The notes: generated by a model not told the origin, from the letters alone. A stretch of DNA of 32,597 nt from Candidatus Egerieousia equi (GCA_018065035.1 JAGHUC010000083.1:1-32597); one strand, 5' to 3'; positions 16,616-24,891 are shown, counted from the stretch's first letter. Translations and numbers: made by a program.

Positions 16616-17375
16616 CATTGTTTATATCCTTAGCTGTAAGAGTCAGAACGAAGTTTCTGGATCCTCCTGTTTCGTACAGATAGATACGAAGAACCTGGTC
16701 ATTTGAAAGGGTGATTTTATCCATAGTATAAACCACTTTTGATGTCTTACTTGGAGCTGTACTTAAAGTGCCGTATCTGCTCTTTGATGGCAGTGTCTTC
16801 TGGTAATCCAGTGACCTTCTGGACCGTTTTCTGGACTCTACCATGAATGCAGCCTCTCCACATTCGAAACTGATTCCCGATCTGTTTCTGAGGCTAAGAA
16901 CAAAGTGGGTGACATCGTTTGACACGAGGATCTCCTCGCAGCAAACGGTAAGATGATACTTGGTGTCCGCGATATGGAAGAGTCTCTGGCGCTGTTGTGC
17001 CACTTCAGGAGCCTGGACTGACGGACTACGCTGTACCGATGCTGCTTTCCTTGGCGATCCGTTCCTCAGGTCTATCACCAGATCTGAAGGTGAATCATCG
17101 AAACATACGATGTATGTATGCATATTGCCGTCCGACTCCAGAGCGGAGACAGTAGTTGTATAGTCGAACGGATATTTAGCCTTGATGGCGAGTATGTTCT
17201 TGCTGGAATCCACAATCTTGGCAGCAATAGCCTTGTTGGATATGTCCACATAAGCCAGCTCGGACTGGAAGATCAGGTGTGTAGTGTACAAAGTTGAAAG
17301 GCGCAGTGTATCTGTCTGAGCCTTGAGGGATACTGTCGCCAGTATGGCGAACGCAAGAAGGGCAATCCGTTTCAT
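16599..17375 (-). CDS. traN: Conjugative transposon protein TraN (DUF4138)
   Basis: An exported transfer-apparatus protein of 258 residues with a signal peptide (about 1-19, ending LKAQ). It follows the Bacteroidetes TraN pattern: an N-terminal half with a THLIF-x-S-E-L-x-Y-V-D segment and an NILAIKAK strand, and a C-terminal half ending with a YLYETGGSRN-type block and Lys-Asp-Ile. It is usually grouped as a VirB9-like periplasmic component of the conjugation pore. The start overlaps the traM stop by four bases (ATGA). In known elements traO, traP and traQ follow; here the convergent integrase module lies there instead. Confidence 0.85.
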   Translation of the reverse strand: MKRIALLAFAILATVSLKAQTDTLRLSTLYTTHLIFQSELAYVDISNKAIAAKIVDSSKNILAIKAKYPFDYTTTVSALESDGNMHTYIVCFDDSPSDLVIDLRNGSPRKAASVQRSPSVQAPEVAQQRQRLFHIADTKYHLTVCCEEILVSNDVTHFVLSLRNRSGISFECGEAAFMVESRKRSRRSLDYQKTLPSKSRYGTLSTAPSKTSKVVYTMDKITLSNDQVLRIYLYETGGSRNFVLTLTAKDINNAGRLL

Positions 17376-18421
17376 CGTCTTGATTTCATTATATAGAATT
17401 CATATCCGTTGGTGAGATTGACATAGCTCTCACCGGTAGCTGTCTGGAAGATGCTTGCGCCGGTTCTTACCACAGCGCTTGCTATTGCACCCATGCGTCC
17501 ACCAACCATTGAAGCTCCCTGACCGACAGCCTGGCTTGCAGCAGTCCTGCCACCTTTGCTTGTGCCTGTCTCAGGGCAATAAATCCCCTTGCTGCCGTCA
17601 AAATCAAACGCTTGATATTCAAGAGGAATAATGATTCCACTTATTTCAATACTTGAGATTGTGAGCATAAGCCTTTCGTTAATGGAGCATGTTGCTGAGA
17701 GATGGGTGTTGGCGGGAATCAGATGCCCACCTGCAACGAAATCCTGCAGTGTCCTGAAGGTGACTCTCTGCCCGTTCTTCACTTTCTCGTCCCTGATGAA
17801 CATACATTTTACAGGCATGCTTTCATCCGTCAGAGGACCGTCATAATCCTCGTCCCATTCATCCAGAGAAGAGATGATTCCGGAATGCTTGACTGGAGTT
17901 TCAAACACATCAATCCTTTCAGGTCTCTCGTCCTCGGGGGCAGCCTGGGCTTCTTCTCCCATACCCATGGCAGCCGCTATCATCTTTGCCCTTTCCATAT
18001 CCTGGACGAACTTCTCATCTGATGTCATTGACGCCTGAGAATTTGATTTGGCGCGAGTGCCTGAGCCGGACCCACCTTTGGATTTTGGCGTAGTAGCAGG
18101 TTTCACTTCCGTGCTTACGTCAATTCCAAGAACGGCGTTGACCCTGTCCTCCGTTGTGCCAGAACCCTCTTTCTCCTCCTCGTTGTCGGTCAGTAGCGAA
18201 TCAAAATATTCATCATAGGATGATTGCATGCCGGCTGCCTTGCGATAAGCTTCGGACTTGCTGCTCTGAAGTCCCTCGCTGTCCCCTTCTGGAATGTCAA
18301 TCATGACGCTCTCCTCGCTCTGTTCCGGTTCCTTCTTTCCGCCCAGCATCAGCCATGCTATCACGCCGCCCATTGCCAGGATGACTCCTGCCATGATCAG
18401 GTACTTGTAAATTGTCTTCAT
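17372..18421 (-). CDS. traM: Conjugative transposon protein TraM
   Basis: VirB10-like component of the Bacteroidetes mating apparatus. The ATG at 18421 is preferred over an upstream in-frame start because it yields an N-terminal membrane anchor (about 8-26, LIMAGVILAMGGVIAWLML) directly and overlaps the small upstream gene by ATGA. The 349-residue protein has a long polar linker with a Ser/Gly-rich stretch and a C-terminal beta domain (VKCMFIRDEKVKNGQRVTFRTL; LIPANTHLSATCSI; IIIPLEYQAFDFDGSKGIY) ending in a Gly/Ala-rich helix region, as in TraM. Confidence 0.88.
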   Translation of the reverse strand: MKTIYKYLIMAGVILAMGGVIAWLMLGGKKEPEQSEESVMIDIPEGDSEGLQSSKSEAYRKAAGMQSSYDEYFDSLLTDNEEEKEGSGTTEDRVNAVLGIDVSTEVKPATTPKSKGGSGSGTRAKSNSQASMTSDEKFVQDMERAKMIAAAMGMGEEAQAAPEDERPERIDVFETPVKHSGIISSLDEWDEDYDGPLTDESMPVKCMFIRDEKVKNGQRVTFRTLQDFVAGGHLIPANTHLSATCSINERLMLTISSIEISGIIIPLEYQAFDFDGSKGIYCPETGTSKGGRTAASQAVGQGASMVGGRMGAIASAVVRTGASIFQTATGESYVNLTNGYEFYIMKSRR

Positions 18422-18531
18422 TGTATCAGTTTTCCAAACAGTGTAACTATCCAGATCAGCAGCCCGATGACTGCGACCGTGCATACCACCCACGGCAGCA
18501 CCTTATCTCTTCCTGGTCTCGAGTTCTTCAT
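18418..18531 (-). CDS. traL: 37-residue single-membrane-pass protein at the traL position
   Basis: A short open frame on the minus strand begins at the ATG at 18531 inside the end of traK and stops at 18418 in an ATGA overlap with traM. It encodes 37 residues: a basic polar start (MKNSRPGRDKVLP) and one hydrophobic segment (about residues 14-32, WVVCTVAVIGLLIWIVTLF) followed by GKLIQ. Gene order K-L-M in Bacteroidetes elements places TraL here; the product is shorter than the TraL I know of, so the symbol rests on position. The overlaps on both sides argue that it is translated. Confidence 0.65.
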   Translation of the reverse strand: MKNSRPGRDKVLPWVVCTVAVIGLLIWIVTLFGKLIQ

Positions 18532-19129
18532 TTCTTGTAACCTTGAATTGTTCTATGATCATTCCGTGAGGGTTCACCGAAGACCGCTTGGTGTCTATGA
18601 CTCGGCACTGACTCTCGAAAGCATAGACAGAAATCTTGCTTTCTCTGACTACGTACTGTCTGGCATAAGTCTTTGCCGTGTAAGGATATGTTGCAGTATT
18701 GACGACCACGGAGTCAACCATCATCTGCTGGCTGATATTTGCAGAGATAAGGCGCGAGTAATATCCCTTTTCTGCAAGGTCCTGCGAGTACTTCCATGCG
18801 CTCTGGTCCGAAAGGTTCAAAGCCTTGTCAAGACTTTCCTTGATAGAATCCGAGTTCGGTGACATCGTGAAGAAGAGTTCATGGAAACGGGCCACATGGT
18901 CCTTGACCTCCAGTTCCTTGTTGGCAGCCTGATCAGACTGCAAGGCGAGGAAGGATTTGCCATCGTCGAGGATATAGATCTGGCGGTCCTTTTCATTGGC
19001 GTACCATATAGCCGCAGCTGTGGACGCAACGGCGACAAGAGCACTGCAGCACAGAGCTGCGATGCAGAGTTTTGACATCACTTCAAACCTTGAATTGATG
19101 TTGGAGAAATGCTTTATAAGAGAGTTCAT
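18503..19129 (-). CDS. traK: Conjugative transposon protein TraK
   Basis: An inner-membrane protein of 208 residues with VirB8-like architecture: a short cytoplasmic N-terminus (MNSLIKHFSNINSRFEVM), one membrane segment (about 20-42) and a periplasmic domain. Family features include the RF-E start, the IYILDDGKSFLAL segment, HVARFHELFF, and the RLISANISQQMMVDSV block. It is the third gene after the traG stub and starts three bases after traJ. It should help nucleate the transfer channel; all motifs look intact. Confidence 0.9.
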   Translation of the reverse strand: MNSLIKHFSNINSRFEVMSKLCIAALCCSALVAVASTAAAIWYANEKDRQIYILDDGKSFLALQSDQAANKELEVKDHVARFHELFFTMSPNSDSIKESLDKALNLSDQSAWKYSQDLAEKGYYSRLISANISQQMMVDSVVVNTATYPYTAKTYARQYVVRESKISVYAFESQCRVIDTKRSSVNPHGMIIEQFKVTRNEELETRKR

Positions 19130-19132
19130 AAC

Positions 19133-20134
19133 TTATAGTTTACTAGCGACTTTTACTGCAACAGCACCTGCCCTTTGGGCAAGGCCACGGTATACATTTG
19201 ACGCACCGGTTGACTGAATGATCCAGTTAGCCATTGATGGGACGGCGAAGAGCATTCCAAGCATGATTATGTTCAGCAACAACTGGTGGATCGGGAATGT
19301 CATCATGGTTTCAGTATTGCACTGATTGAAGGTGCCGATCATGGCCACTCTCATCTTGCAGTTGACGAAATCCACGATGGATGTGAGAGGTATCCACATC
19401 GAGACCTGGATGTATCTGGCAACCCATTGCCAGATGGAGTTCTCGAAGGTCGGTATCAATGAGATTGCAAGGACAAGCGGCCCCAGGATGCCGATGACCA
19501 TCAGATAGACGCCAGAAGCGCCGACAAGGATGTACCGGACGCAGTTCATCATGAATGACACAATGAACGAGAGCAGATTTCCGGTGGACTTGATCACAAA
19601 TCCCTGCACCTCGCTCGCCCATCCTGTGATCCTGTTCCAGATGGCCTTGTACCATGGCACTTCATCATTGCTGTTCGATGCGTTGTCGGCATAGGCCTCT
19701 CCTGCCACGTTGCTGTCCCCTGTCAGTCCCTCGACACTGACGGATGATGAAAGGGCATTCTGAAGGGTGCCCATCCAGTCATCACTGCTTGTTATGCTCT
19801 CAACCTTGGCAACCATGGAGGCGTACATGGCATCGTAGTTGTCCTTGTCGTTGGACACACCGTTCCATATTGCATCCGCGATGTTGGTGGTGATGTCGTC
19901 CACAAACAGGACGATGTTGTTGAACATCGGAAGTATGACAAGTATTGCCAGTGGCCGCCACACCTTCCAGTTGTTGCCGCTCTGTTCCAGGACTATCTCT
20001 TTTGTTATCGAGACGATCGCGAAACAGGCGAAGATGGCCGCGACGATCGACGCCACAGTCATCACCACGTTGTTGTCAGTCGACAGTACCTGTCGCTTGA
20101 CTTCCGTGACCAGTCCGTAGAATGTGTAATTCAT
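19133..20134 (-). CDS. traJ: Conjugative transposon protein TraJ (VirB6/TrbL-like)
   Basis: A polytopic inner-membrane channel component of 333 residues. Several hydrophobic segments are visible: about 22-45, 60-78, and a cluster from about 185 to 310. A central polar loop (about 95-165) is periplasmic or cytoplasmic. Motifs such as WRPLAILVILPMFN and the C-terminal SMANWIIQSTGASN fit the Bacteroidetes TraJ family. Start and traI stop share one base (TGATGA context), so translation is coupled. No truncation is seen. Confidence 0.9.
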   Translation of the reverse strand: MNYTFYGLVTEVKRQVLSTDNNVVMTVASIVAAIFACFAIVSITKEIVLEQSGNNWKVWRPLAILVILPMFNNIVLFVDDITTNIADAIWNGVSNDKDNYDAMYASMVAKVESITSSDDWMGTLQNALSSSVSVEGLTGDSNVAGEAYADNASNSNDEVPWYKAIWNRITGWASEVQGFVIKSTGNLLSFIVSFMMNCVRYILVGASGVYLMVIGILGPLVLAISLIPTFENSIWQWVARYIQVSMWIPLTSIVDFVNCKMRVAMIGTFNQCNTETMMTFPIHQLLLNIIMLGMLFAVPSMANWIIQSTGASNVYRGLAQRAGAVAVKVASKL

Positions 20135-20748
20135 CAGCGTAATGAGTTTTCAATGCTCTTTGAGTACAGTGCCATCGTATGGGCATCCTCAAGGACGCTC
20201 AATTGTTCCTTGACTTCCTTGGTCATTGCCACATTGACGGCTGACATCTTCTTGTTGCTATCTTCAAGGATCTTCAGCCTTTCAGCTTCGGTAAGTTCCG
20301 AAGAGGCATCAAGGGCCTGACGTACCTTCTTGACTTCCCTGCTCGACAGTATCAGAAAGTACCAGGCCTGATTGGTGGCACTTCGGATGTCATAGTAAGA
20401 TGGCTTGTCCATCACCTTCAACCGGTTCACATACTCCTTGAAGAGCTTGATTGTGTACTCGTAGTTGTTGACGGTATAGACGGCCTGCTGACCTTTGGCA
20501 AGGTATGATGAAACCTTCTGATACCTGTCATTCCACTTCTTCAGATTGTCCAGCTGCTCCTCTATGATACCCATGTTGGCGGCGAACTGACTGGCATTCT
20601 GCACCATGTTGTCGCCGTCCTGGATATAGGAGATGATCGCCTGCAGGAAATTCTGCTCGTCAAAGGTGACCAGCTGTGCACTGGCCTTGTGCTGTCCTGC
20701 CAGCATGATTGCCAGCGACAGGAAGAGTATTGATGTTATCCTTTTCAT
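20134..20748 (-). CDS. traI: Conjugative transposon protein TraI (DUF4141)
   Basis: An exported protein of 204 residues with a signal peptide (about 1-24, ending HKASA). The mature part is helical with a VirB5-like look: NFLQAIISYIQDGDNMVQNASQF, LKKWNDRYQKVSSYL, and a C-terminal NKKMSAVNVAMTKEVKEQLSVL. It follows the pattern of DUF4141 TraI proteins that lie between traG/H and traJ. Its start overlaps the traG stop by ATGA. Confidence 0.88.
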   Translation of the reverse strand: MKRITSILFLSLAIMLAGQHKASAQLVTFDEQNFLQAIISYIQDGDNMVQNASQFAANMGIIEEQLDNLKKWNDRYQKVSSYLAKGQQAVYTVNNYEYTIKLFKEYVNRLKVMDKPSYYDIRSATNQAWYFLILSSREVKKVRQALDASSELTEAERLKILEDSNKKMSAVNVAMTKEVKEQLSVLEDAHTMALYSKSIENSLR

Positions 20749-21080
20749 TCCATTATCTTTTTGATTGCGCCGATTGCACTGCCCAGCCTCTCTGCGAGGT
20801 CCAGAAACGGCTGTTTCTTCTCCTTGTTGGACTGGTAGGCTATCTGCTCCGCCTTAGAAGCTTCGATTCCATATACGCCACTTTTACGGCCTATCTGGAT
20901 GAATACCTCACGGTAGGAATACGCAGGGTTCTGTCCTTTTCTGGTGCTTAGCACCAATGCGGTTTCCTTCTGACTGAGTCCGAACAGACCGGCAATAGGA
21001 GCGAAGTTGTTCTTATTGTTGGACTGGTCCAGAAGAATCTTCGTGGACGAGTTGTTGATGATCACGTTCTTGATGGGGTA
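20745..21080 (-). pseudogene. traG: 3' remnant of traG (conjugation ATPase)
   Basis: About 110 residues match the C-terminal end of the Bacteroidetes TraG ATPase: P-I-K-N-V-I-I-N-N-S then KILLDQS, FGLSQKETALVLST, YREVFIQIGRKSGVYGIEAS and LAERLGSAIGAIKKI. The Walker A and B motifs, which lie far upstream in TraG, are missing. The recognisable similarity ends at the Pro codon near 21078; beyond it the sequence is unrelated and non-coding. The truncation point sits in a small GGGG...CCCC inverted repeat (21075-21089). A GTG at 21065 could start a peptide, but a functional protein is unlikely. Confidence 0.75.
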
Positions 21081-21545
21081 GCACGCCCCAATTGTACAAA
21101 TGTATCAATAAGCACCTGTGACTGTCAAATTCCTATAAAATTTGCACAATAAGGCCTTCGACTCCTCATTATTGGGGCCTTGCCAACAATCGCACCTAGG
21201 TCACAATAAGACTGCCTGAACTTCCGATAGGGTTAGGGGCGTTAAACATGTAGGTTTGATGGCCGGCAAGAGTCTTCGGATTTCGGAAACAAGTTAGCTT
21301 GTTAGAGCGACAAATTCACCAAGTTTCAGATAACAGAAAGCGGCCCCTGCTGTTTAGCAGAGACCGCTGCTTGAGTTTAAGCGTCCCAGCGCCCCGCGGG
21401 CGCTGGATAAGGGCTTTCAAGGATTTTAAATTTGGTCACCTTGCCTGTGGCTTAATGTCCGGCGGGCTAAAGCCCTGCTGCTCGGGCCGCAAGCATCAAA
21501 ATGCTTGCTGTGAACACCCTCGCGACCTTGGGCAAGGTGCTTTAT
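21081..21545. other. 465-bp non-coding stretch between the traG stub and the FISUMP gene, with a hairpin cluster
   Basis: No protein-coding frame is convincing here. The part from 21081 to about 21330 has no feature I can name. The part from 21339 to 21538 contains five inverted repeats: 21339-21368 (13-bp arms, 4-base loop), 21386-21406 (8-bp perfect, 5-base loop), 21464-21475, 21489-21508 (8-bp perfect, loop CAAA on plus, TTTG on minus) and 21525-21538. The first pairs fully only as minus-strand RNA, through two G-U pairs, so it is probably transcribed downstream of the FISUMP gene. Confidence 0.6.
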
Positions 21546-22397
21546 CTATTTTGATTCTGTAATGAGGCGGACACTACTGCCACGGTTGCGGAAGTCGCTG
21601 AGGCCAGGGTAGACATCGTTGCTAATGAAGTACACGTTGTACGCGTCGTTGCTGCTGCCTGCAGTAGATGACCAATAGTAGCCGACGTCGCCGACATAGT
21701 AGACATTGGAACCATGGCGGTAGCCCGCAGCGGGAAGACATACCAGACCGGCTGTCTCTGCTGTTGCCCAGGCTGTAGCATCGTATGAAGTCTCGATTGT
21801 ACCGGTGAAACCGTCAGGAGCGATGACAACGCAATTGGTCTTGCCGCATACGGTGACTTCGCATTTGTAAAGGCCGGATGCATTGGTGCGGGTCTCGAAA
21901 AGATATACCCACTCGTCTTTGCTGAGCGTGCGCCAGGTGCTGCCGTCGCCGATGTTATTTCCCCAGTCCACGAAGTCTCCGGAATAATCGCCGTTAGAAG
22001 TTGATGTGCTGATTCCATAGGTTGTAGCAACTGTCGACCAGCCGAAGAGGTCAACGTCACCAGCGGCTGTGCCGATAGTCTTGTTCGCTCCGCCTTCTCC
22101 GAGATAGTCATACTGGTTCGCTGCAAACTTCCAGGCAGTAGGTGTGCCTGCTGCATCAATCGTTGCGACGAGGTTGCCCTTGGAGAACTGAACCTGCTTG
22201 CTGGCGCTGACGGAGAACTTGCCTGCAAGCGCACTCTCCGGAGAGTCTCCAGAACCAGAACCTGAACCGCCGCCGATTTCAATGTTCTCTATCGCCGTCT
22301 TGAGCTCTTCTAGCTTCTGGATGATTGCAGCGAGAGCTGTGGCGGCATCGGTGTTGCCGCTGCTGACCTCGGCGATGAGGTCCTCGATGGCCGACAC
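21546..22397 (-). CDS. FISUMP-type (Fib_succ_major) C-type-lectin-fold protein, possible DGR target
   Basis: A frame of 283 residues from a GTG at 22397, which stays open upstream to about 22470, so the true N-terminus is uncertain; there is no signal peptide. Residues 1-50 form a helical or coiled-coil segment (AIEDLIAEV, LAAIIQKLEELKTAIENI), then a Gly/Ser linker (GGGSGSGSG), then a FISUMP domain: FSVSASKQVQFSKGNL, NQYDYLGEGG, DLFGWST, FVDWGNN, WRTLSKDEWVYLF, LPAAGYR, YYWSST and terminal SVRLI. This fold is used by diversity-generating-retroelement variable proteins, and the last 60 codons are almost all NNY where variable positions are expected. The ligand is unknown. No reverse transcriptase lies in the window. 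Confidence 0.75.
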   Translation of the reverse strand: MSAIEDLIAEVSSGNTDAATALAAIIQKLEELKTAIENIEIGGGSGSGSGDSPESALAGKFSVSASKQVQFSKGNLVATIDAAGTPTAWKFAANQYDYLGEGGANKTIGTAAGDVDLFGWSTVATTYGISTSTSNGDYSGDFVDWGNNIGDGSTWRTLSKDEWVYLFETRTNASGLYKCEVTVCGKTNCVVIAPDGFTGTIETSYDATAWATAETAGLVCLPAAGYRHGSNVYYVGDVGYYWSSTAGSSNDAYNVYFISNDVYPGLSDFRNRGSSVRLITESK

Positions 22398-22409
22398 GGC
22401 GTTGCCGAT

Positions 22410-22700
22410 CTGAAGGCGCTTGACCTGGCCGGGGGCCTCAACCTTCTCGGCTACCTCACCCTCGTGATATTCGGTTCACTCATCCTCCAGGTCGTTCTGG
22501 CGAAAATTTTCAAGATCGACTCCGACACCATGGTCATCGCGTCCGTGGCTTTCATCTGCTCCCCTCCTTTCGTTCCGATGATGTCGGCAGCAATGAAAAA
22601 CCGCCGGGTGTTGGTCAGCGGTCTTTCTATCGGTATCGTGGGATATGCGGTGGGAAACTATCTCGGCTATCTCATATCGCAGCTTCTGGCCATTCTCTGA
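22410..22700 (+). pseudogene. 3' fragment of a DUF819 membrane-protein gene
   Basis: On the plus strand the frame encodes about 95 residues resembling the end of DUF819 integral membrane proteins: LKALDLAGGLNLLGYLTLVI, a hydrophobic segment, then ICSPPFVPMMSAAMKN, VSGLSIGIVGYAVGNYLGYL. A complete DUF819 protein has about 400 residues, so three quarters is missing and the break lies near 22395-22425, where the opposite-strand FISUMP frame begins. The upstream part is not in the window. The fragment has no promoter and should be non-functional. Confidence 0.65.
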
Positions 22701-22738
22701 TCATTCAAGCCACTGGCCGTCAGCATAGACAGCAGACA

Positions 22739-23299
22739 TCACTCATTCTCAATATTGACTATCAGGCTGCCATTGGTTTGAAAGATGATGGAACAGCGCT
22801 TGCGGGCCGCTGAGGAGGCTTCATACATGTTCATACCCATAAATGAACTCTCGTCAGCATCGATTGTGAAACCATGCTGTTTGAAGCGGCTTACCATGGC
22901 GTTGAAATCTGACAACTTTCTGTTTCTGAGTGTAAGGATATAGTCCTCACCGTCGTTGAAGAGGCTCTCTCCCTGGCCCAGATTTCCTGATAGAACCCAG
23001 CTGTAGTTGCCGTCCTGAGCGGATGAACTTGACGAAGAACCTGCTCCGGATGAAGTGATCTTCGATGTTTCCTTCAAAAGACCCAATTCTGCAATCTCCA
23101 CCCCGGTTCCCATATTGCCGGTCTTGAAAGGTGTTCCCTTGCCGTCATTCGGATTTTCCGCCTTGATCTTCAAGGCGTCCTTGATCATGACAAGCTCCTC
23201 CGGAGTGTATTCCTTCGGATCTATGGATGATATTTCCTGGCTCCACGCATTAGCCATGAACAGCGTCATGGACAAAACTATCAAAATTATCTTTTTCAT
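22739..23299 (-). CDS. Exported protein of unknown function, last gene of the LuxR-headed operon
   Basis: A protein of 186 residues with a clear signal peptide (about 1-20, ending NAWSQ). The mature part has a YTPEELVMIKDAL helix, a Ser/Gly-rich linker (about 85-96), and a C-terminal alpha/beta segment (YSWVLSGNLG; YILTLRNRKLSDFNAMVSRFKQHGF; CSIIFQTNGSLIVNI). I recognise no family. It begins five bases after the stop of the upstream gene, so it is the distal member of the exported-protein operon. The site is periplasm or outer membrane, by signal peptide only. Confidence 0.7.
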   Translation of the reverse strand: MKKIILIVLSMTLFMANAWSQEISSIDPKEYTPEELVMIKDALKIKAENPNDGKGTPFKTGNMGTGVEIAELGLLKETSKITSSGAGSSSSSSAQDGNYSWVLSGNLGQGESLFNDGEDYILTLRNRKLSDFNAMVSRFKQHGFTIDADESSFMGMNMYEASSAARKRCSIIFQTNGSLIVNIENE

Positions 23300-23304
23300 A
23301 CTGC

Positions 23305-24891
23305 TTACTCGATCAGCATTTGAGCGGGGCCGTTCAGGTCAGAAAAAATGTCCCTATCAGTCATCAGCGTGGTTTTTTCCACGACTTTGTCCCAGCTGCC
23401 GTGAAAGACTTTGCCTTCGACTTGGGCAAAACTCTGATCTTTCTGGTTCATTCCATAAAGGACAAATACGCGTTTGTCGTTTTGCATTTCAGCAGTAATA
23501 TCTATTGTTGCATCTGCCTTGCCGATGATGCCTGGTGCTGACAGGACACCGTCTACATACGCCCCTGCCGTGACTTTGGCGGACAACAAATGGGACAGAT
23601 TGAAAACAGTATTGTCGCTGAGCTGCCCCAACTCCAGATCCACAAGGACATTGCTCTCACCGAGTCCCTCATTAATGGTGTATGTTGAATCGGACTTACC
23701 GTCTCCGGAAGTGTCAACGATGAAATCTGACGAGGAAAGATATTTTACCAGAGTGGTCGGCACCAATGGATTGTCCGAAAGATCCAAAGGAGCCTGACGC
23801 AACGCTTGAACAAGTTCTGTCTTCTCCAATGTGCCGTCCATGAACGCCTTGTCATAGTCACCGGTGATATGGTAGATGTCAATGTTCATGCTGCCTTGGA
23901 AAACGCCGCGATAGCCGAAGATGCTCCCCTGCTCGCCACTGACCCTTTTCAGGTTGCAGCTAAAATGCCATGCTTGTTTGAGAGGGGTTTGGAAAAGAGA
24001 CTTTTTCGGGTTCATATACCAGGTATTGCACTCGATCTTCCAGCCAAGGTCATACTTTTTCGCCAGCAGTTCCATTGTCCTGCGCGGAACGGCGTGGTAA
24101 AAGGCGTCCAAACGGACGATATCAGTCCAATACTGCGCGAAAGAACTGTTCTTGTCCCGGAGTGAAATGCCAGCGGTTTCATCCAGATATTTGGCAAGAT
24201 CATAACCGGCATTAAGAAAGTCCAAAGTATTCTGAGCGGAACCGGCTATATCCATCACGCCGTTTATGGTTCCTATCACCTTTCCTCTGGTTCCGAGCAA
24301 GTCCAGAACAGTATTCTCCAGTTCCTGCCCTCTTCCGCCTGCTATTTCAGACGCAGCAGTCTGAAAAGCGGACGACGCCACGTCTCCCCCACTCGCCCTT
24401 CCATTATAGTTGTCTATAACTGTGCTGGCCACACCGAGCGGAGAATAATAGATACTGCCTGCCTTCAGAACATACGAAAGCATCGTCAGCATATTCTTGC
24501 TGCTGAGAAGTTCCTGGTAAAGCTTGGCCTGCTTCTCTTCAACGCCTTTGGATGCAAGCTCCTTCAGTTCATTCTCCAAGGTTTTCATCCTTTGCAGAAA
24601 TCCCATGTTGATACCCGTCTCATCCATAAGCTGTTTTACAGCGTTGTCCGTCTCCGCGCTTATTCTCTGCTTTGTCAGGGCATTTGCGTCCGGGCCAATT
24701 GTCCCTCTGAAAGAAGCGCCTCCGATAGTAATGATTACAGGATGGCTTGTAGCTTTAACGATTTCGTCCATATTGATCTGGTCGAAATCAATACCGGAAT
24801 ACACCAGCTGCTCATGCAGTGTCGTCGGTCTCTGTGCCCATATGGGTATCTGAACCAACGATAACATGATAAGGATTAATGCTTTTCTCAT
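23305..24891 (-). CDS. Large exported protein of unknown function
   Basis: The ATG at 24891 is preferred over 24912 because it starts directly before a basic and hydrophobic signal peptide (MRKALILIMLSLVQIPIWAQ). The mature protein, about 510 residues, has an N-terminal region with a helical or coiled segment (about 90-130), a Gly/Ala-rich stretch (VASSAFQTAASEIAGGRGQE), and a C-terminal half with beta-rich, Asp/Gly-rich sequence (DTSGDGKSDSTYTINEGLG, a single calcium-loop-like DxSGDGxSD). No known family is evident. It is the fourth exported product of the operon. Confidence 0.7.
   Translation of the reverse strand: MRKALILIMLSLVQIPIWAQRPTTLHEQLVYSGIDFDQINMDEIVKATSHPVIITIGGASFRGTIGPDANALTKQRISAETDNAVKQLMDETGINMGFLQRMKTLENELKELASKGVEEKQAKLYQELLSSKNMLTMLSYVLKAGSIYYSPLGVASTVIDNYNGRASGGDVASSAFQTAASEIAGGRGQELENTVLDLLGTRGKVIGTINGVMDIAGSAQNTLDFLNAGYDLAKYLDETAGISLRDKNSSFAQYWTDIVRLDAFYHAVPRRTMELLAKKYDLGWKIECNTWYMNPKKSLFQTPLKQAWHFSCNLKRVSGEQGSIFGYRGVFQGSMNIDIYHITGDYDKAFMDGTLEKTELVQALRQAPLDLSDNPLVPTTLVKYLSSSDFIVDTSGDGKSDSTYTINEGLGESNVLVDLELGQLSDNTVFNLSHLLSAKVTAGAYVDGVLSAPGIIGKADATIDITAEMQNDKRVFVLYGMNQKDQSFAQVEGKVFHGSWDKVVEKTTLMTDRDIFSDLNGPAQMLIE

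Noticed and set aside
18422-18493. In-frame N-terminal extension of traM from 18493
   Set aside because: It lies over the small traL-position gene and places a polar stretch before the membrane anchor; the ATGA overlap supports 18421.
21106-21210. Three CAATAAG repeats
   Set aside because: Spacing is irregular (41 and 57 bp) and the motif is short enough to occur by chance in AT-rich sequence.
21081-21545. DGR template repeat downstream of the FISUMP gene
   Set aside because: No stretch resembles 21546-21735 with AAY codons, and no reverse transcriptase motif appears anywhere in the window.
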